Source: an uncultured Eubacterium sp. (lineage in GTDB: Bacteria > Bacillota > Clostridia > Oscillospirales > Acutalibacteraceae). From it: 64,000 nucleotides of DNA. The stretch's first letter is position 1. Every line of letters starts with the position of its first letter. Position numbers and translations under genes: made by a program. Location of the stretch: contig CAJTLP010000005.1 of assembly GCA_910577195.1 (NCBI GenBank), positions 62,001 through 126,000 of the forward strand, given 5' to 3'. Positions 25,014 through 33,688 of the stretch are shown here, one piece after another. The notes under the pieces are model-generated. The model worked only from the letters and a program-made list of their open reading frames with translations, had not been told where the DNA came from and did no database searches.

Positions 25014-25055
25014 AAAATAAAAGAAAAGGGGTGCCTGCTGTAAAGCAGACACCCC
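25014..25055 (-). promoter_or_regulatory. Candidate attenuator hairpin in the amt leader
   Basis: On the minus strand an 11-bp stem GGGGTGTCTGC/GCAGGCACCCC with six-base loop TTTACA is followed by CCTTTTCTTTTATTTT. It is 46 bases before the amt start. The same length of stem and a near-identical loop (TTTATG) occur in the glnA leader, so shared attenuation is likely. Confidence 0.5.
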
Positions 25056-25063
25056 ATTGTGTC

Positions 25064-25105
25064 AAAAAATATAAATCAGCGCCTGCGTCATACAGACGCT
25101 GATTT
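25064..25105 (-). terminator. Hairpin with T run between glnA and amt
   Basis: A 12-bp stem AATCAGCGTCTG/CAGGCGCTGATT with a seven-base loop is followed by TATATTTTTT on the minus strand. It is probably the glnA terminator, although 180 bases separate it from the stop; it could also be the first stem of an amt leader. Confidence 0.6.
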
Positions 25106-25139
25106 TAAAATGGTATATAAAATTATACACCATAAAGAG

Positions 25140-25286
25140 AGGGCTCGTTTACGACCGCTCGCAGTGCGAGATGAAGGGAGTAATAAGAGCTTAGTAGCGG
25201 TCTGAATTTCGGAGCACATCATTGTGCGAACTAAATTCAGGGCACCGCCCTGCGTCCTCGTTTACGACCGCTCACAGTGTGATTCA
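25140..25286. repeat. Hairpin-rich repeat pair after glnA
   Basis: The string CTCGTTTACGACCGCTC occurs at about 25144 and again at about 25257. Each copy is followed by a small hairpin, TCGCAGTGCGA or TCACAGTGTGA, whose two changes keep the pairing. Between them are GCACA/TGTGC and GACCGCT/AGCGGTC stems. The second copy ends a few bases from the glnA stop. No coding potential seen. Confidence 0.5.
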
Positions 25287-26639
25287 TTAATATCTGATGA
25301 TATACTCATCAATCTCCCACTGAGATACCTTTGTGCGATAATTATCCCACTCAGCCTTCTTACCTTCAGTATAAGCATTGAATACGTGCTCGCCGACGGT
25401 TTCTCTGATGAACGGATCAGCCTCAGATGCCCAGATTGCTTCCTCAAGTGAGCCGGGAAGACAGTCAATGCCCTTTTCATAAAGTTCTTCGTTTGAAAGC
25501 TCAAACACATTGTTGTCAAATGCAGGAGCAGGCTCAAGTCCTTTCTTGATTCCGTCAAGACCTGCTGCAAGGCAGAGTGCCATTTCAAGATATGGGTTAC
25601 AAGCCGGGTCCGGAGAACGAAGCTCTACACGAGTACCCATTCCGCGTGCTGCAGGAATACGAACAAGAACAGAACGGTTTGACGCTGACCAAACAATATA
25701 TGTTGGTGCCTCATAACCGGGAACAAGCCTCTTGTAAGAGTTAACGGTTGGGTTAGCATAAACTGTAAGACCCTTAACGTGAGCAAGAATACCTGCAATA
25801 AAGCTGTGTGCAACCTTGCTGAGTCCGTCAGGACTTTCAGGATCATAGAAAGCATTGATAGTTTTTCCGTTTTCATCCTTAGTCATAAGTGACATATTTG
25901 TATGCATACCTGAGCCGTTGATGCCATAAACAGGCTTTGGCATAAATGTTGCATGAAGTCCGTGCTTTGTTGCATAGGTTTTAACAACATGCTTGAAGGT
26001 CATTACACGGTCAGCTGTTGTCATAACCTCGTCAAACTTAAAGTCAATTTCGTGCTGGCCTGCTGCAACCTCGTGGTGAGATGCCTCAATTGTGTATCCC
26101 ATTTCCTCAAGTGCAAGACAGATATCACGACGGCAGTTTTCACCGTGATCAACAGGGTTAAGGTCAAAGTAACCACCCTCATCACCTGTAACGGTTGTAG
26201 GGTTGCCGTCCTCATCCAGCTTAAAGAGGAAGAACTCACATTCAGGACCTACGTTAAATGTATAGCCCATTTCTTCTGCCTCGTCCATAACCTTCTGAAG
26301 AACGTTTCTTGGATCGCCGAGAAATGGTGTTTTATTGTCCGCACAATATACTGAACAGATAAGACGTGCAGTCTGTGCATTCTGATGCTTTCTCCAAGGG
26401 AAAATGGTCCATGTGTCATAATCAGGGTGAAGATACATATCCGATTCATCAATACGTACAAAGCCGTCGATTGATGAGCCGTCAAACATACATTCATTAT
26501 CAAGCGCCTTTTCAAGCTGTGAGCTTGTAATCGCTACATTCTTCATAATACCGAAAACATCGGTAAACTGAAGTCTGATAAACTCTACAGCATTTTCCTC
26601 TGCACTTTTAAGAATGTCTTCCTTTGTGTACTTACTCAT
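25287..26639 (-). CDS. glnA: Glutamine synthetase type I
   Basis: 450 residues, the short GSI-alpha length of Firmicutes. Hallmarks: FDGSSIDGF, GPECEFFLF, EVAAGQHEIDF, GSGMHTNMSL, NPTVNSYKRLVPGYEAP, and RIPAARGMGTRVELRSPDPACNPYL. It condenses glutamate, ammonia and ATP to glutamine. No tyrosine adenylylation site of the beta type is apparent; GSI-alpha enzymes are usually feedback-inhibited. A perfect-box promoter (26745-26774) and an attenuator-like hairpin (26688-26725) precede it. It is followed by amt and the glutamate synthase operon. Confidence 0.97.
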   Translation of the reverse strand: MSKYTKEDILKSAEENAVEFIRLQFTDVFGIMKNVAITSSQLEKALDNECMFDGSSIDGFVRIDESDMYLHPDYDTWTIFPWRKHQNAQTARLICSVYCADNKTPFLGDPRNVLQKVMDEAEEMGYTFNVGPECEFFLFKLDEDGNPTTVTGDEGGYFDLNPVDHGENCRRDICLALEEMGYTIEASHHEVAAGQHEIDFKFDEVMTTADRVMTFKHVVKTYATKHGLHATFMPKPVYGINGSGMHTNMSLMTKDENGKTINAFYDPESPDGLSKVAHSFIAGILAHVKGLTVYANPTVNSYKRLVPGYEAPTYIVWSASNRSVLVRIPAARGMGTRVELRSPDPACNPYLEMALCLAAGLDGIKKGLEPAPAFDNNVFELSNEELYEKGIDCLPGSLEEAIWASEADPFIRETVGEHVFNAYTEGKKAEWDNYRTKVSQWEIDEYIIRY

Positions 26640-26687
26640 AGTAAATACTCCTCTCTAAATTGATTTATATATTTTTATTATTCAACA

Positions 26688-26725
26688 ATAAAAAAGGGGG
26701 CATTCCACCATAAAGCGGAACGCCC
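26688..26725 (-). promoter_or_regulatory. Attenuator hairpin in the glnA leader
   Basis: An 11-bp stem GGGCGTTCCGC/GTGGAATGCCC (two G-U pairs) with loop TTTATG is followed by CCTTTTTTATT. It lies between the glnA promoter and the start codon, about 20 bases after the expected transcription start. Unless it is prevented from forming it should stop transcription before glnA. Confidence 0.7.
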
Positions 26726-26744
26726 TCGTTCTTACTACACTGCT

Positions 26745-26774
26745 ATTATACGCACATCCATATACATTTGTCAA
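26745..26774 (-). promoter_or_regulatory. Promoter of glnA
   Basis: TTGACA (26769-26774) and TATAAT (26745-26750) are 18 bases apart on the minus strand, about 105 bases before the glnA start and upstream of the hairpin. Confidence 0.85.
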
Positions 26775-26843
26775 CACTTTTATTGAAACTTGTCGATTAT
26801 AAATTGTGAAAAATCAGTATAGTCAAATCTTTTTGTGCAACAT

Positions 26844-28055
26844 TTACATATTGATAAACTCTTCACCAATCACATTACTCACCATATCGGTATAATATTC
26901 AACTGTACCGCCCTGCTGAGAATGAGATTCAGCCAGATCATCACTGTACTCGCTCAGCTTGTACACATTAAATCTGAATTTATCATTTTCACCGCGATTA
27001 TAGTGGCATACAATCGGCGTAAGCTTGGCACTTGTTATCTCGATTTCATCCCCATGCTTTTCAATCGTCAGCTGAGCCATTCCTCCGCAAAGCTGATCAA
27101 GCTCAATCTGGTGTGAAATGAAATTGCCGAGTGAATAGTACACAATCATTTTTTTGCCTGTCTGCTCATTGGTAACCCATTCAACCGGCTGAAGCACATG
27201 AGGGTGACAGCCGATTACTATGTCAACACCTAGATCGGAAAACAGCTTTGTATATTCCTTCTGATAGTCGGAAACCTCGTGACTGTTCTCTGTTCCCCAA
27301 TGAGGGAACACGATAACAACATCCGCATGCTCACGTGCCTCTTTGATATCAGCGGTTACCTTTTCCTTATCAAGAAGATTAACACACCAGCTTTTATCAT
27401 CCGGCAGAGGAATTCCGTTTGTTCCATATGTGTAATTGAAAAGAGCAAAGGTAATGCCGTTCTTTTCATAATAGGTTATAGAATTGTAGGACTTTTCATT
27501 CGCATTAATGCCAAGCTTAACAACATCCTTCTTGGATGAAAAATATTCAAGTTCCTTTTCAATTCCGGCCCAGCCCATATCCATAGTATGATTTGTGGCA
27601 CAATTGAAAATATCAAAACCTGCATTGATTGCAGCATCTCCGATTTCCTGAGGAGAATTGAAAAGCGGATAGCCTGTATATTCAAAAGAACTTCCGCCCA
27701 GAACAGTTTCCTGGTCAATTACGGAAATATCAGCTTTTTCAATATCCGGCTTTATGCTTGCATATAATGAATTGTAGTCAAGCGTTCCGTCCTCCTGTTC
27801 GCCTGCTGCAATAAGCGTATTATGAATCAGATTATCCCCTACTGCAAGAAGAGTCACCTTAGCATTTTCAGCATTTTTCTTTTCAGTAACGCTTTCCTCC
27901 TCATTGGCAACAGAAACAGCAGTTGTTGCAGTAGGCGATTTTTCATCGGCCTTTTTTGTAATATTTCCGCTGACAGCAAAAGCAATCAACACGACAACTG
28001 CAAGAACAACAGGAACTACAGTCCATATATTAAATCTTTTATTTTTATCGGACAA
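26844..28055 (-). CDS. CapA-family (poly-gamma-glutamate synthesis-like) membrane-anchored protein
   Basis: 403 residues from a TTG start preceded by GGGGTGAT; the ATG nine codons earlier has no ribosome site. One hydrophobic anchor (about 10-35) is followed by a Thr/Ala/Glu-rich linker and a CapA-type phosphoesterase-like domain. Its motifs are LLAVGDNLIHNT, CATNHTMDMG, VIVFPHWGTENSHEV and VIGCHPHVLQPVEW. CapA proteins act in poly-gamma-glutamate export, but most clostridial members stand alone and their role is unclear. No capBC genes are nearby. It lies upstream of glnA with its own coding strand context but no shared operon is evident. Confidence 0.87.
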   Translation of the reverse strand: MSDKNKRFNIWTVVPVVLAVVVLIAFAVSGNITKKADEKSPTATTAVSVANEEESVTEKKNAENAKVTLLAVGDNLIHNTLIAAGEQEDGTLDYNSLYASIKPDIEKADISVIDQETVLGGSSFEYTGYPLFNSPQEIGDAAINAGFDIFNCATNHTMDMGWAGIEKELEYFSSKKDVVKLGINANEKSYNSITYYEKNGITFALFNYTYGTNGIPLPDDKSWCVNLLDKEKVTADIKEAREHADVVIVFPHWGTENSHEVSDYQKEYTKLFSDLGVDIVIGCHPHVLQPVEWVTNEQTGKKMIVYYSLGNFISHQIELDQLCGGMAQLTIEKHGDEIEITSAKLTPIVCHYNRGENDKFRFNVYKLSEYSDDLAESHSQQGGTVEYYTDMVSNVIGEEFINM

Positions 28056-28135
28056 AATATCACCCCAGTAATTCGTATACATAATTTAAGAGTATTGTAT
28101 CATAATTTTAGTATTAACACAATATGGATTTTGTA

Positions 28136-28168
28136 TTGACAAAATATGGATAGATAAGCTATTATAAT
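28136..28168 (+). promoter_or_regulatory. Promoter of the cation antiporter
   Basis: TTGACA at 28136-28141 and TATTAT at 28160-28165 (18-base spacing) lie 31 bases before the ATG; a TATAAT three bases on overlaps the second box. Confidence 0.65.
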
Positions 28169-28195
28169 TAAACAAATATAAAGGTGGTTAAAAAT

Positions 28196-29248
28196 ATGGG
28201 ATCAACAGTTTTAATGTATGTGCTGTTCGTCGTCGGTCTTATCCTTATCATTAAAGGCGGAGACTGGTTTGTGGACAGTGCAAGCTGGATTGCAGAGGTA
28301 CTGGGCGTACCTAAATTCGTAATCGGTGCCACAATTGTATCCATTGCTACTACCCTTCCTGAAATGATAGTAAGTATTCAGGCAACGGCAAAGGGCAATG
28401 TGGATATGGCAGCCGGCAACGCAATCGGTTCAGTTACTGCAAACACTGCAATGATTATGGGTATTTTCATTGTTTGTATGCCGTTTGCAATCAAGCGTAA
28501 GGAATTTACACCAAAGGCACTTATGATGTTCGGCGCATCCGCTGCACTTGTGCTTGGCTGCATATTCACCGCGAAAAAGTCTATGACCTTTGAGGGTGAA
28601 ACAAATGATTACTACACACTTTCCACAATCGGACTGGTTGTATTAATCGCAATATTCATTGCTTTCTTTGTTGAAAACTTTATTTCAATGAAAAAGGAGC
28701 AGACACATCTTGAGCCGTCGCCGGATAATATCGGTCTTCAGCAGGAGGACGACATTGTTCCTACAAAGGAAACCGCAACCGGCAAGGATTGGGCTAAGAA
28801 CATTATTTTCTTCGTTCTCGGTGCTGCAGGTATCGTAATCGGTGCGGATTTGCTTGTTGATCACGGTACGGCAATTGCTCAGAGTCTCGGTATTCCGCAA
28901 AGAGTAATCAGCGTTATCGCAATTGCTATCGGAACCTCACTTCCTGAGCTTGTTACAACAATTACTGCCCTCAGAAAGAAGGTTGGCGCACTTTCAGTCG
29001 GCAACATCTTAGGTGCAAACATTATCGACCTTACACTCATTCTGCCGATTTGCTCATTCGTTTCAATGGGTAAAGGAACAGGTGCATTGGCAGTTTCAGC
29101 ATCATCTGTAACAATAGATATGATTGTGTGCCTTGCAGCTATTGCAATTGCTATCTTCCCTACAATCATTACAAAGAAATTCAGCAGATGGCAGGGTATT
29201 GTAATGCTTGCAGGCTACATCGGCTACGTTGTAACTGTATTCATCTAA
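28196..29248 (+). CDS. Calcium/sodium antiporter (CaCA, YrbG-like)
   Basis: 350 residues from the ATG at 28196, which has AAAGGTGG eight bases earlier. Ten hydrophobic segments form two inverted halves, each with an alpha-repeat: GATIVSIATTLPEMIVSIQA in the first and VIAIAIGTSLPELVTTITAL with GNILGANIIDL in the second. These carry the ion-binding residues of the YrbG/NCX type. A charged cytoplasmic loop (about 170-200) joins the halves. It exchanges cations such as Ca2+ for Na+ or K+; the exact ions are not predictable. Single gene with its own promoter and terminator. Confidence 0.93.
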   Translation: MGSTVLMYVLFVVGLILIIKGGDWFVDSASWIAEVLGVPKFVIGATIVSIATTLPEMIVSIQATAKGNVDMAAGNAIGSVTANTAMIMGIFIVCMPFAIKRKEFTPKALMMFGASAALVLGCIFTAKKSMTFEGETNDYYTLSTIGLVVLIAIFIAFFVENFISMKKEQTHLEPSPDNIGLQQEDDIVPTKETATGKDWAKNIIFFVLGAAGIVIGADLLVDHGTAIAQSLGIPQRVISVIAIAIGTSLPELVTTITALRKKVGALSVGNILGANIIDLTLILPICSFVSMGKGTGALAVSASSVTIDMIVCLAAIAIAIFPTIITKKFSRWQGIVMLAGYIGYVVTVFI

Positions 29249-29267
29249 AATTACGAATCAATAATAA

Positions 29268-29311
29268 ACAAAGTGGTATAGTTGAAAGGCTATACCGCTT
29301 TTATCTTTTTA
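29268..29311. terminator. Bidirectional terminator between convergent genes
   Basis: AAAGTGGTATAG/CTATACCGCTTT stem with an eight-base loop, T-rich on the plus strand. It serves the antiporter and probably the convergent DUF2804 gene. Confidence 0.75.
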
Positions 29312-30337
29312 CCACTTGTTATAAACCTTTTCACAGAAGGCATACATATCTTTTATTTCAAGCTTAGTACCGTCATCAAGAATAACAAAACCATTCCAGA
29401 TACCGTGCACCTGGTGCGTTTTCATTCCAAACAGATTCAGCGGCATCAGATTAGAATAATGATCATAAAACGGTTTCATTATCAAATCAAGTCTGCCGTC
29501 GGAGCTGATAAAATGCCAGTCACCCATCCACTTGCTGCCGATTTCAGGGTCCTTTTCAAGATGCACATCGGATATTTTATGGCATATACCGTCGTAAAAC
29601 AAAGCCGTTTCTGTAGCGGCATCCGTATTGCCAAATCCCCAAGTCAGCTCAAAGCCAAAGCGTTTTCCGTCAATAAGCGTACTGCCGTTTGCCCAGTACC
29701 ACATATTCTGATAAGGCCAGATTCCCCTGCCCCAGTCGAGTACGGTGTATGTATTATTGCTTGTGAATTCAAATTTTTCATCACCGAATATCACACAGCC
29801 GTCGGTGGCAAGGCAGTTGATTTTATTGGTATAAAAGAAATGTCCCGGTTTATCAAAAGGTGTTGCAATCGTAATGCTTTCATGATGAGGGAGCCTGCTG
29901 CAGAAAAATTCAGCATACAATTTTTTCCCTTTGCATTTTCCTTCAAATTTCAGATGATGACACTCGTCTGTAACATCAAAGGTAATTGAAGTTGCGCCTC
30001 TGCTGTAGGAAATATAATTTTCACAGTCGCCGTTTCTATTCAGCCTGTTCTTGTCAGGAGTAAAAAGCTCTACGCTCATTGTGTCAAATTTTCTGCCTTT
30101 TTTCAAATCCACAAAGCCAAAAGTGGCACAGGTTGCCAACGAAATATTAAACAGGTTAATCTGCACCATAATTTCACCATTGCACACCTGATAAAAATCC
30201 CATTCCTTAAGACGCATAATGCTGGGTGAACGCTTTTCAATATTGTATTCATAAAGATTACGCCTGCACCAACCGGGATTTGCCGGATTACCGTTTTCGT
30301 CAAGCAAAGGCTGACGTGCTGTAATTTCGTTTTGCAT
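29309..30337 (-). CDS. DUF2804 family protein
   Basis: 342 residues, soluble, no signal peptide. The opening ITARQPLLDENGNPANPGWCRR, then FTSNNTYTVLDWGRGIWPYQNMWYWA and GFELTWGFGNTDAATETAL in the middle, are what I know as DUF2804 hallmarks. The predicted fold is rich in beta strands, similar to lipocalin-like or hydroxyneurosporene-synthase-type proteins. No reaction is known. The tryptophan-rich centre suggests binding of a hydrophobic ligand or a carbohydrate, but that is inference. It stands alone, convergent with the antiporter gene. Confidence 0.8.
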   Translation of the reverse strand: MQNEITARQPLLDENGNPANPGWCRRNLYEYNIEKRSPSIMRLKEWDFYQVCNGEIMVQINLFNISLATCATFGFVDLKKGRKFDTMSVELFTPDKNRLNRNGDCENYISYSRGATSITFDVTDECHHLKFEGKCKGKKLYAEFFCSRLPHHESITIATPFDKPGHFFYTNKINCLATDGCVIFGDEKFEFTSNNTYTVLDWGRGIWPYQNMWYWANGSTLIDGKRFGFELTWGFGNTDAATETALFYDGICHKISDVHLEKDPEIGSKWMGDWHFISSDGRLDLIMKPFYDHYSNLMPLNLFGMKTHQVHGIWNGFVILDDGTKLEIKDMYAFCEKVYNKW

Positions 30338-30583
30338 CGCTTTCCCCCTGTGATATTCTTCTTTAAATTATTGTTTGATTTATCAGTAATGTACTTGACA
30401 TTCTGTAGGGGACGATTCCATATCGTCTCCAATATTGCAAGGACATTCCACGTCTGCCCATTTCATATTAGGAGGGCACAGAGACCCTCCCCTACACCAA
30501 ACAATCATTCATCTACCCTCACAATAACACAAAACACACAGAAAGGCAATGTTTATATGAAAAGCCATTCTGCGTGTTTATTT
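30338..30583. repeat. Intergenic region with a ~95-bp inverted-repeat element
   Basis: No gene seen. TGTAGGGGA at about 30402 is mirrored by TCCCCTACA at about 30488. Inside are GGACGAT...ATCGTCTCC and GGAGGGC...GACCCTCC stems. The TGTAGGGG string also occurs in the GC-rich stem of the MITE copies on the minus strand, so the two repeat families may be related. Confidence 0.45.
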
Positions 30584-31051
30584 TTATGCATATTCTGTTT
30601 TCAAATCTATATTTCCCGAGAAATGCTCATACTGAATCATTACATAGCTTCCGCCGCCGTTAAATTCAATTTTATCTTCAAATAAGCCGTTTTCGTCTAT
30701 ATCTATTTCATAGACATCTGAACCGCATCTGATACGTATTTTCAAATCACCTGAGGTGGTTTCCACTTTGCCCTTGATTTTCAAATCAATATCACTTATG
30801 GAGCAACCGCCGTATATCACGTCCTGCCCTGTTTCATCATCGGCAGTGCATTTGTAGCAGCCGGTATAATCATCCTTTTCATCATAGCGCTCCCCTATCA
30901 GCTTATACTCTGATGTTAATTGGGACTTGCCGAGAAATTCCACAACATTCGAAAAACCATCAACTATATCTGCAGGTTCTGCAAATCTGAAAAAGGCGAT
31001 TCCGGCTATAAGAAACAAACAGAATAATATTCTTATAATACTTCTAATCAT
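30584..31051 (-). CDS. Small membrane-anchored protein of unknown function
   Basis: 155 residues. One N-terminal hydrophobic segment (about 4-24) works as signal anchor or uncleaved signal. The outside part is mostly beta-strand with four Cys (YTGCYKCTA, GGCSIS, RIRCG), suggesting disulfide bonds or metal binding. The end reads FNGGGSYVMIQYEHFSGNIDL. AGGAG precedes the ATG. It lies past the terminator of the ABC permease gene, so it is its own unit. I do not recognise the family. Confidence 0.7.
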   Translation of the reverse strand: MIRSIIRILFCLFLIAGIAFFRFAEPADIVDGFSNVVEFLGKSQLTSEYKLIGERYDEKDDYTGCYKCTADDETGQDVIYGGCSISDIDLKIKGKVETTSGDLKIRIRCGSDVYEIDIDENGLFEDKIEFNGGGSYVMIQYEHFSGNIDLKTEYA

Positions 31052-31061
31052 GCTCTTCTCC

Positions 31062-31099
31062 TAAAAAGGACCCGCTATTGCAAAACACAATAACAGGTC
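31062..31099 (-). terminator. Terminator of the ABC permease operon
   Basis: Minus-strand stem GACCTGTTATTG/CAATAGCGGGTC pairs fully when two G-U pairs are allowed, and is followed by CCTTTTT. It lies 25 bases after the permease stop. Confidence 0.8.
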
Positions 31100-31123
31100 T
31101 GAGGTGGGGGTATTTAATAAATC

Positions 31124-33688
31124 TTAGTTAATCTCTTCCTTAAGTGTTTCGATAATTGAATCATTTTTGAGCTTTGATACGGAATAAAGCATAGATAGAA
31201 CCACAATTACAAACACGGCAAGAATTACTGCAAGATAGAGTTTCCAATCAAGCTCAAACGGAATCGCGTTTGAAGCTACTGTTTTGTTCATCAGGACACT
31301 TATCAGAACGCTGATTGGAAGAGCAAACACAAGTGCCTTAAGTCCATAGAACACGCTTTCCAGCATAACCATTTTTCTGAAACCCTTTGGTGTTGTGCCC
31401 ACTGATTTGAGCATTGCAAATTCCTTGCGGCGCATTGCAATTCCTGTTGAAATGGTATTGATAATATTTGCAATAGTGATAAGAGTTATCAGGGCAATAA
31501 AGCCGTAAACAAACACCTGTAGAACAAATGCGATTGCATTCATAGACTTCATTTGTTCAATATAATCACTCACATAACCGCTGCCGAAATCATTTTCATC
31601 AATTATCTTCTGAATGTTTTCCGTAACCTCAGCATGCTTATCCGTTTCAACACCGATTAAATAGAGAAAATCCTTATTGGAACGACCCTCGTTGAGTATT
31701 TCATACGCTGTTGTAAACGGCATATACATTGAAATCGTGTTTGAAGGATTGAGATTACAGATATAGCTTTTACTATCATATTTAATAAAATCACTCAGCT
31801 CAATATCAATCGGCTCTTCGGAATAGGTATATTGATACGTTGTACCGAGAAGTTTTTCATTGAATATTTGGGAATCCGTTTCGTGATTCACGTTATTGAG
31901 AACAAGTGCTCTTGCCGTATCACCGTAATACTTTTTATAGTCAATGCCATTGCTTTCGCACAGCTTATTAAAATCCTCATCATCAATATAATTTATAAAC
32001 AGATTTCTTTTGGAATCAAAGAATTTTGAATAGCCGTTTGTTGTGTACTCTGCATTGGCAATGCCCTGGTCCGCACCTTCTTTGCCGGCATTCTTTGAAA
32101 GCTCAAAGAAATCGCTATTTACACAGTAATAATCATCAATATCAGCAACATCATCAAGCAGCCTGCAGAATGCATCTTTATCGTCAAAGCGAACCATTGT
32201 ACTAATCTGATAATGCATAGTACTCACATCAGCTGACATAGTGAACATCTGGCAGAAATAGTTACAGCTCAAAAACAAAACAACAGAAAGTGCAATAGAT
32301 GCAGTAATTACTCTGGATTTTCTGCCGTTTCGCTTAAGGTTTTTATTTGCCAGCTCACCCTCATAGCCAAATATTTTGCGCACTAATTTTGAGGATTTTA
32401 CGTTTTTAGCCTTGATTTTGATTTCCTGTCTCTGACTGATTGCATCAATGGGGGTAATGGACGATGCCTTGCGTGCAGGAATTACGGAGGAAATCAGGAT
32501 TGTCAGTGCACTGAAAAACACAATGGCAATAATTGCCCAGATTGGTACTTTAACCGCCATTTCCATATTTTCAGAGCTGACACCGTTTAACATTCCGCTG
32601 TCAATAATCTGTGCACCCACTGCCTTAAGTGTAATGCCGATTCCGACAATACCTGCAACAATACCAACAGGAATACCGATTATGCCGAGAATCAGTCCCT
32701 CGTAATAAACGGATGCCTTCTTCTGCTTTTTGGTAGCGCCGACAGATGCCAGCATACCGAGATACCTTACACGCTCTGAAAGGGACATACCAAAGGAATT
32801 GTAAATCAAAACAACGGATGCAATCATAATAATTGCAAGAACAATGAGAACAAGCGGAAGCAAGGTTACAGCGGTAGCACTATCACCGTCAATCGCAAAT
32901 ACCGTAGTAAGATATTCTGTATTTACATTATATTCCTGAATATTATAATCACTTATCATACTTTTGATTACATTGAGTGAATCGTGATTAACCTCTTTAA
33001 GCTCAATCAGTGCCTCCACAGGTTTATCATCAGGAACAGTATAGCTGCTCAGATCAAGACCCTTTACAATTGAACCTGAAACACTTGTCGGTGGATTTTC
33101 GTGCAGGATTGCAGTAATTTTAAATTCGCCGACATCCGTAAGTTCAAACTGCTCGTCACTGAAATATCTGCCTGCAATATAGCTTTTTTCACCATTTTCT
33201 TCAACAAGATAACGAACACCCAAAGGAATCGTTACTGTATCTCCGATCTTCCAGTCAAGATTATTTCTTTCAATAAACTTCTGCTCAACCGCAATTTCAT
33301 TCCCATTTTCAGGAATAGTGCCGTCATAACCGACAGTAAACATCTGCTCGAGATTGACCTTATCACCTACATAAATATCGCCTGTTCGTGCCGATTTTGA
33401 CTTATCTCCTTCAAGCTGAAATGACTCGGATTCAGCACGCACACCAACACGTTCAATCCTGTCGTCGTCCATAAGCTGCTGAAGCTGTGTTGCATTCGCT
33501 GCAAAAATTGCATGCCTGTGGCCTGATGCCAGAAAATCAATTTCAGCAAAAAGATTTAAAAAGGATGCCGCTGCAACAAATACAGCCGTAATCATTGCAA
33601 CCGATACACAAATACCGAGAGTTGTAATAACTGTTCTGCCCTTATTTTCTTTAAGATGACGAAGGGTTAATTTATTTACGATGTTCAA
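31124..33688 (-). CDS. Large FtsX-family ABC transporter permease
   Basis: 854 residues from a TTG that overlaps the ATPase stop. An N-terminal helix (about 18-42), a ~230-residue outer domain and three helices (about 270-400) form the first FtsX module. Another helix near 460, a second outer domain and three C-terminal helices (about 715-845) form the second. Such permeases work with MacB/BceA-type ATPases and move or flip hydrophobic compounds, lipoproteins or antimicrobial peptides. The paired ATPase overlaps it by four bases. The BceR-type operator in front of the ATPase suggests a role in peptide-antibiotic response, but it is longer than BceB. Confidence 0.9.
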   Translation of the reverse strand: MNIVNKLTLRHLKENKGRTVITTLGICVSVAMITAVFVAAASFLNLFAEIDFLASGHRHAIFAANATQLQQLMDDDRIERVGVRAESESFQLEGDKSKSARTGDIYVGDKVNLEQMFTVGYDGTIPENGNEIAVEQKFIERNNLDWKIGDTVTIPLGVRYLVEENGEKSYIAGRYFSDEQFELTDVGEFKITAILHENPPTSVSGSIVKGLDLSSYTVPDDKPVEALIELKEVNHDSLNVIKSMISDYNIQEYNVNTEYLTTVFAIDGDSATAVTLLPLVLIVLAIIMIASVVLIYNSFGMSLSERVRYLGMLASVGATKKQKKASVYYEGLILGIIGIPVGIVAGIVGIGITLKAVGAQIIDSGMLNGVSSENMEMAVKVPIWAIIAIVFFSALTILISSVIPARKASSITPIDAISQRQEIKIKAKNVKSSKLVRKIFGYEGELANKNLKRNGRKSRVITASIALSVVLFLSCNYFCQMFTMSADVSTMHYQISTMVRFDDKDAFCRLLDDVADIDDYYCVNSDFFELSKNAGKEGADQGIANAEYTTNGYSKFFDSKRNLFINYIDDEDFNKLCESNGIDYKKYYGDTARALVLNNVNHETDSQIFNEKLLGTTYQYTYSEEPIDIELSDFIKYDSKSYICNLNPSNTISMYMPFTTAYEILNEGRSNKDFLYLIGVETDKHAEVTENIQKIIDENDFGSGYVSDYIEQMKSMNAIAFVLQVFVYGFIALITLITIANIINTISTGIAMRRKEFAMLKSVGTTPKGFRKMVMLESVFYGLKALVFALPISVLISVLMNKTVASNAIPFELDWKLYLAVILAVFVIVVLSMLYSVSKLKNDSIIETLKEEIN

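Noticed and set aside
25014..26725. ANTAR-type two-hairpin target in the glnA and amt leaders
   Set aside because: The hexaloops TTTATG and TTTACA lack A at position 1 and G at position 4; kept only as undefined attenuators.
28082..28084. ATG at 28082 as start of the CapA-like protein
   Set aside because: No ribosome site; the TTG at 28055 has GGGGTGAT at proper spacing.
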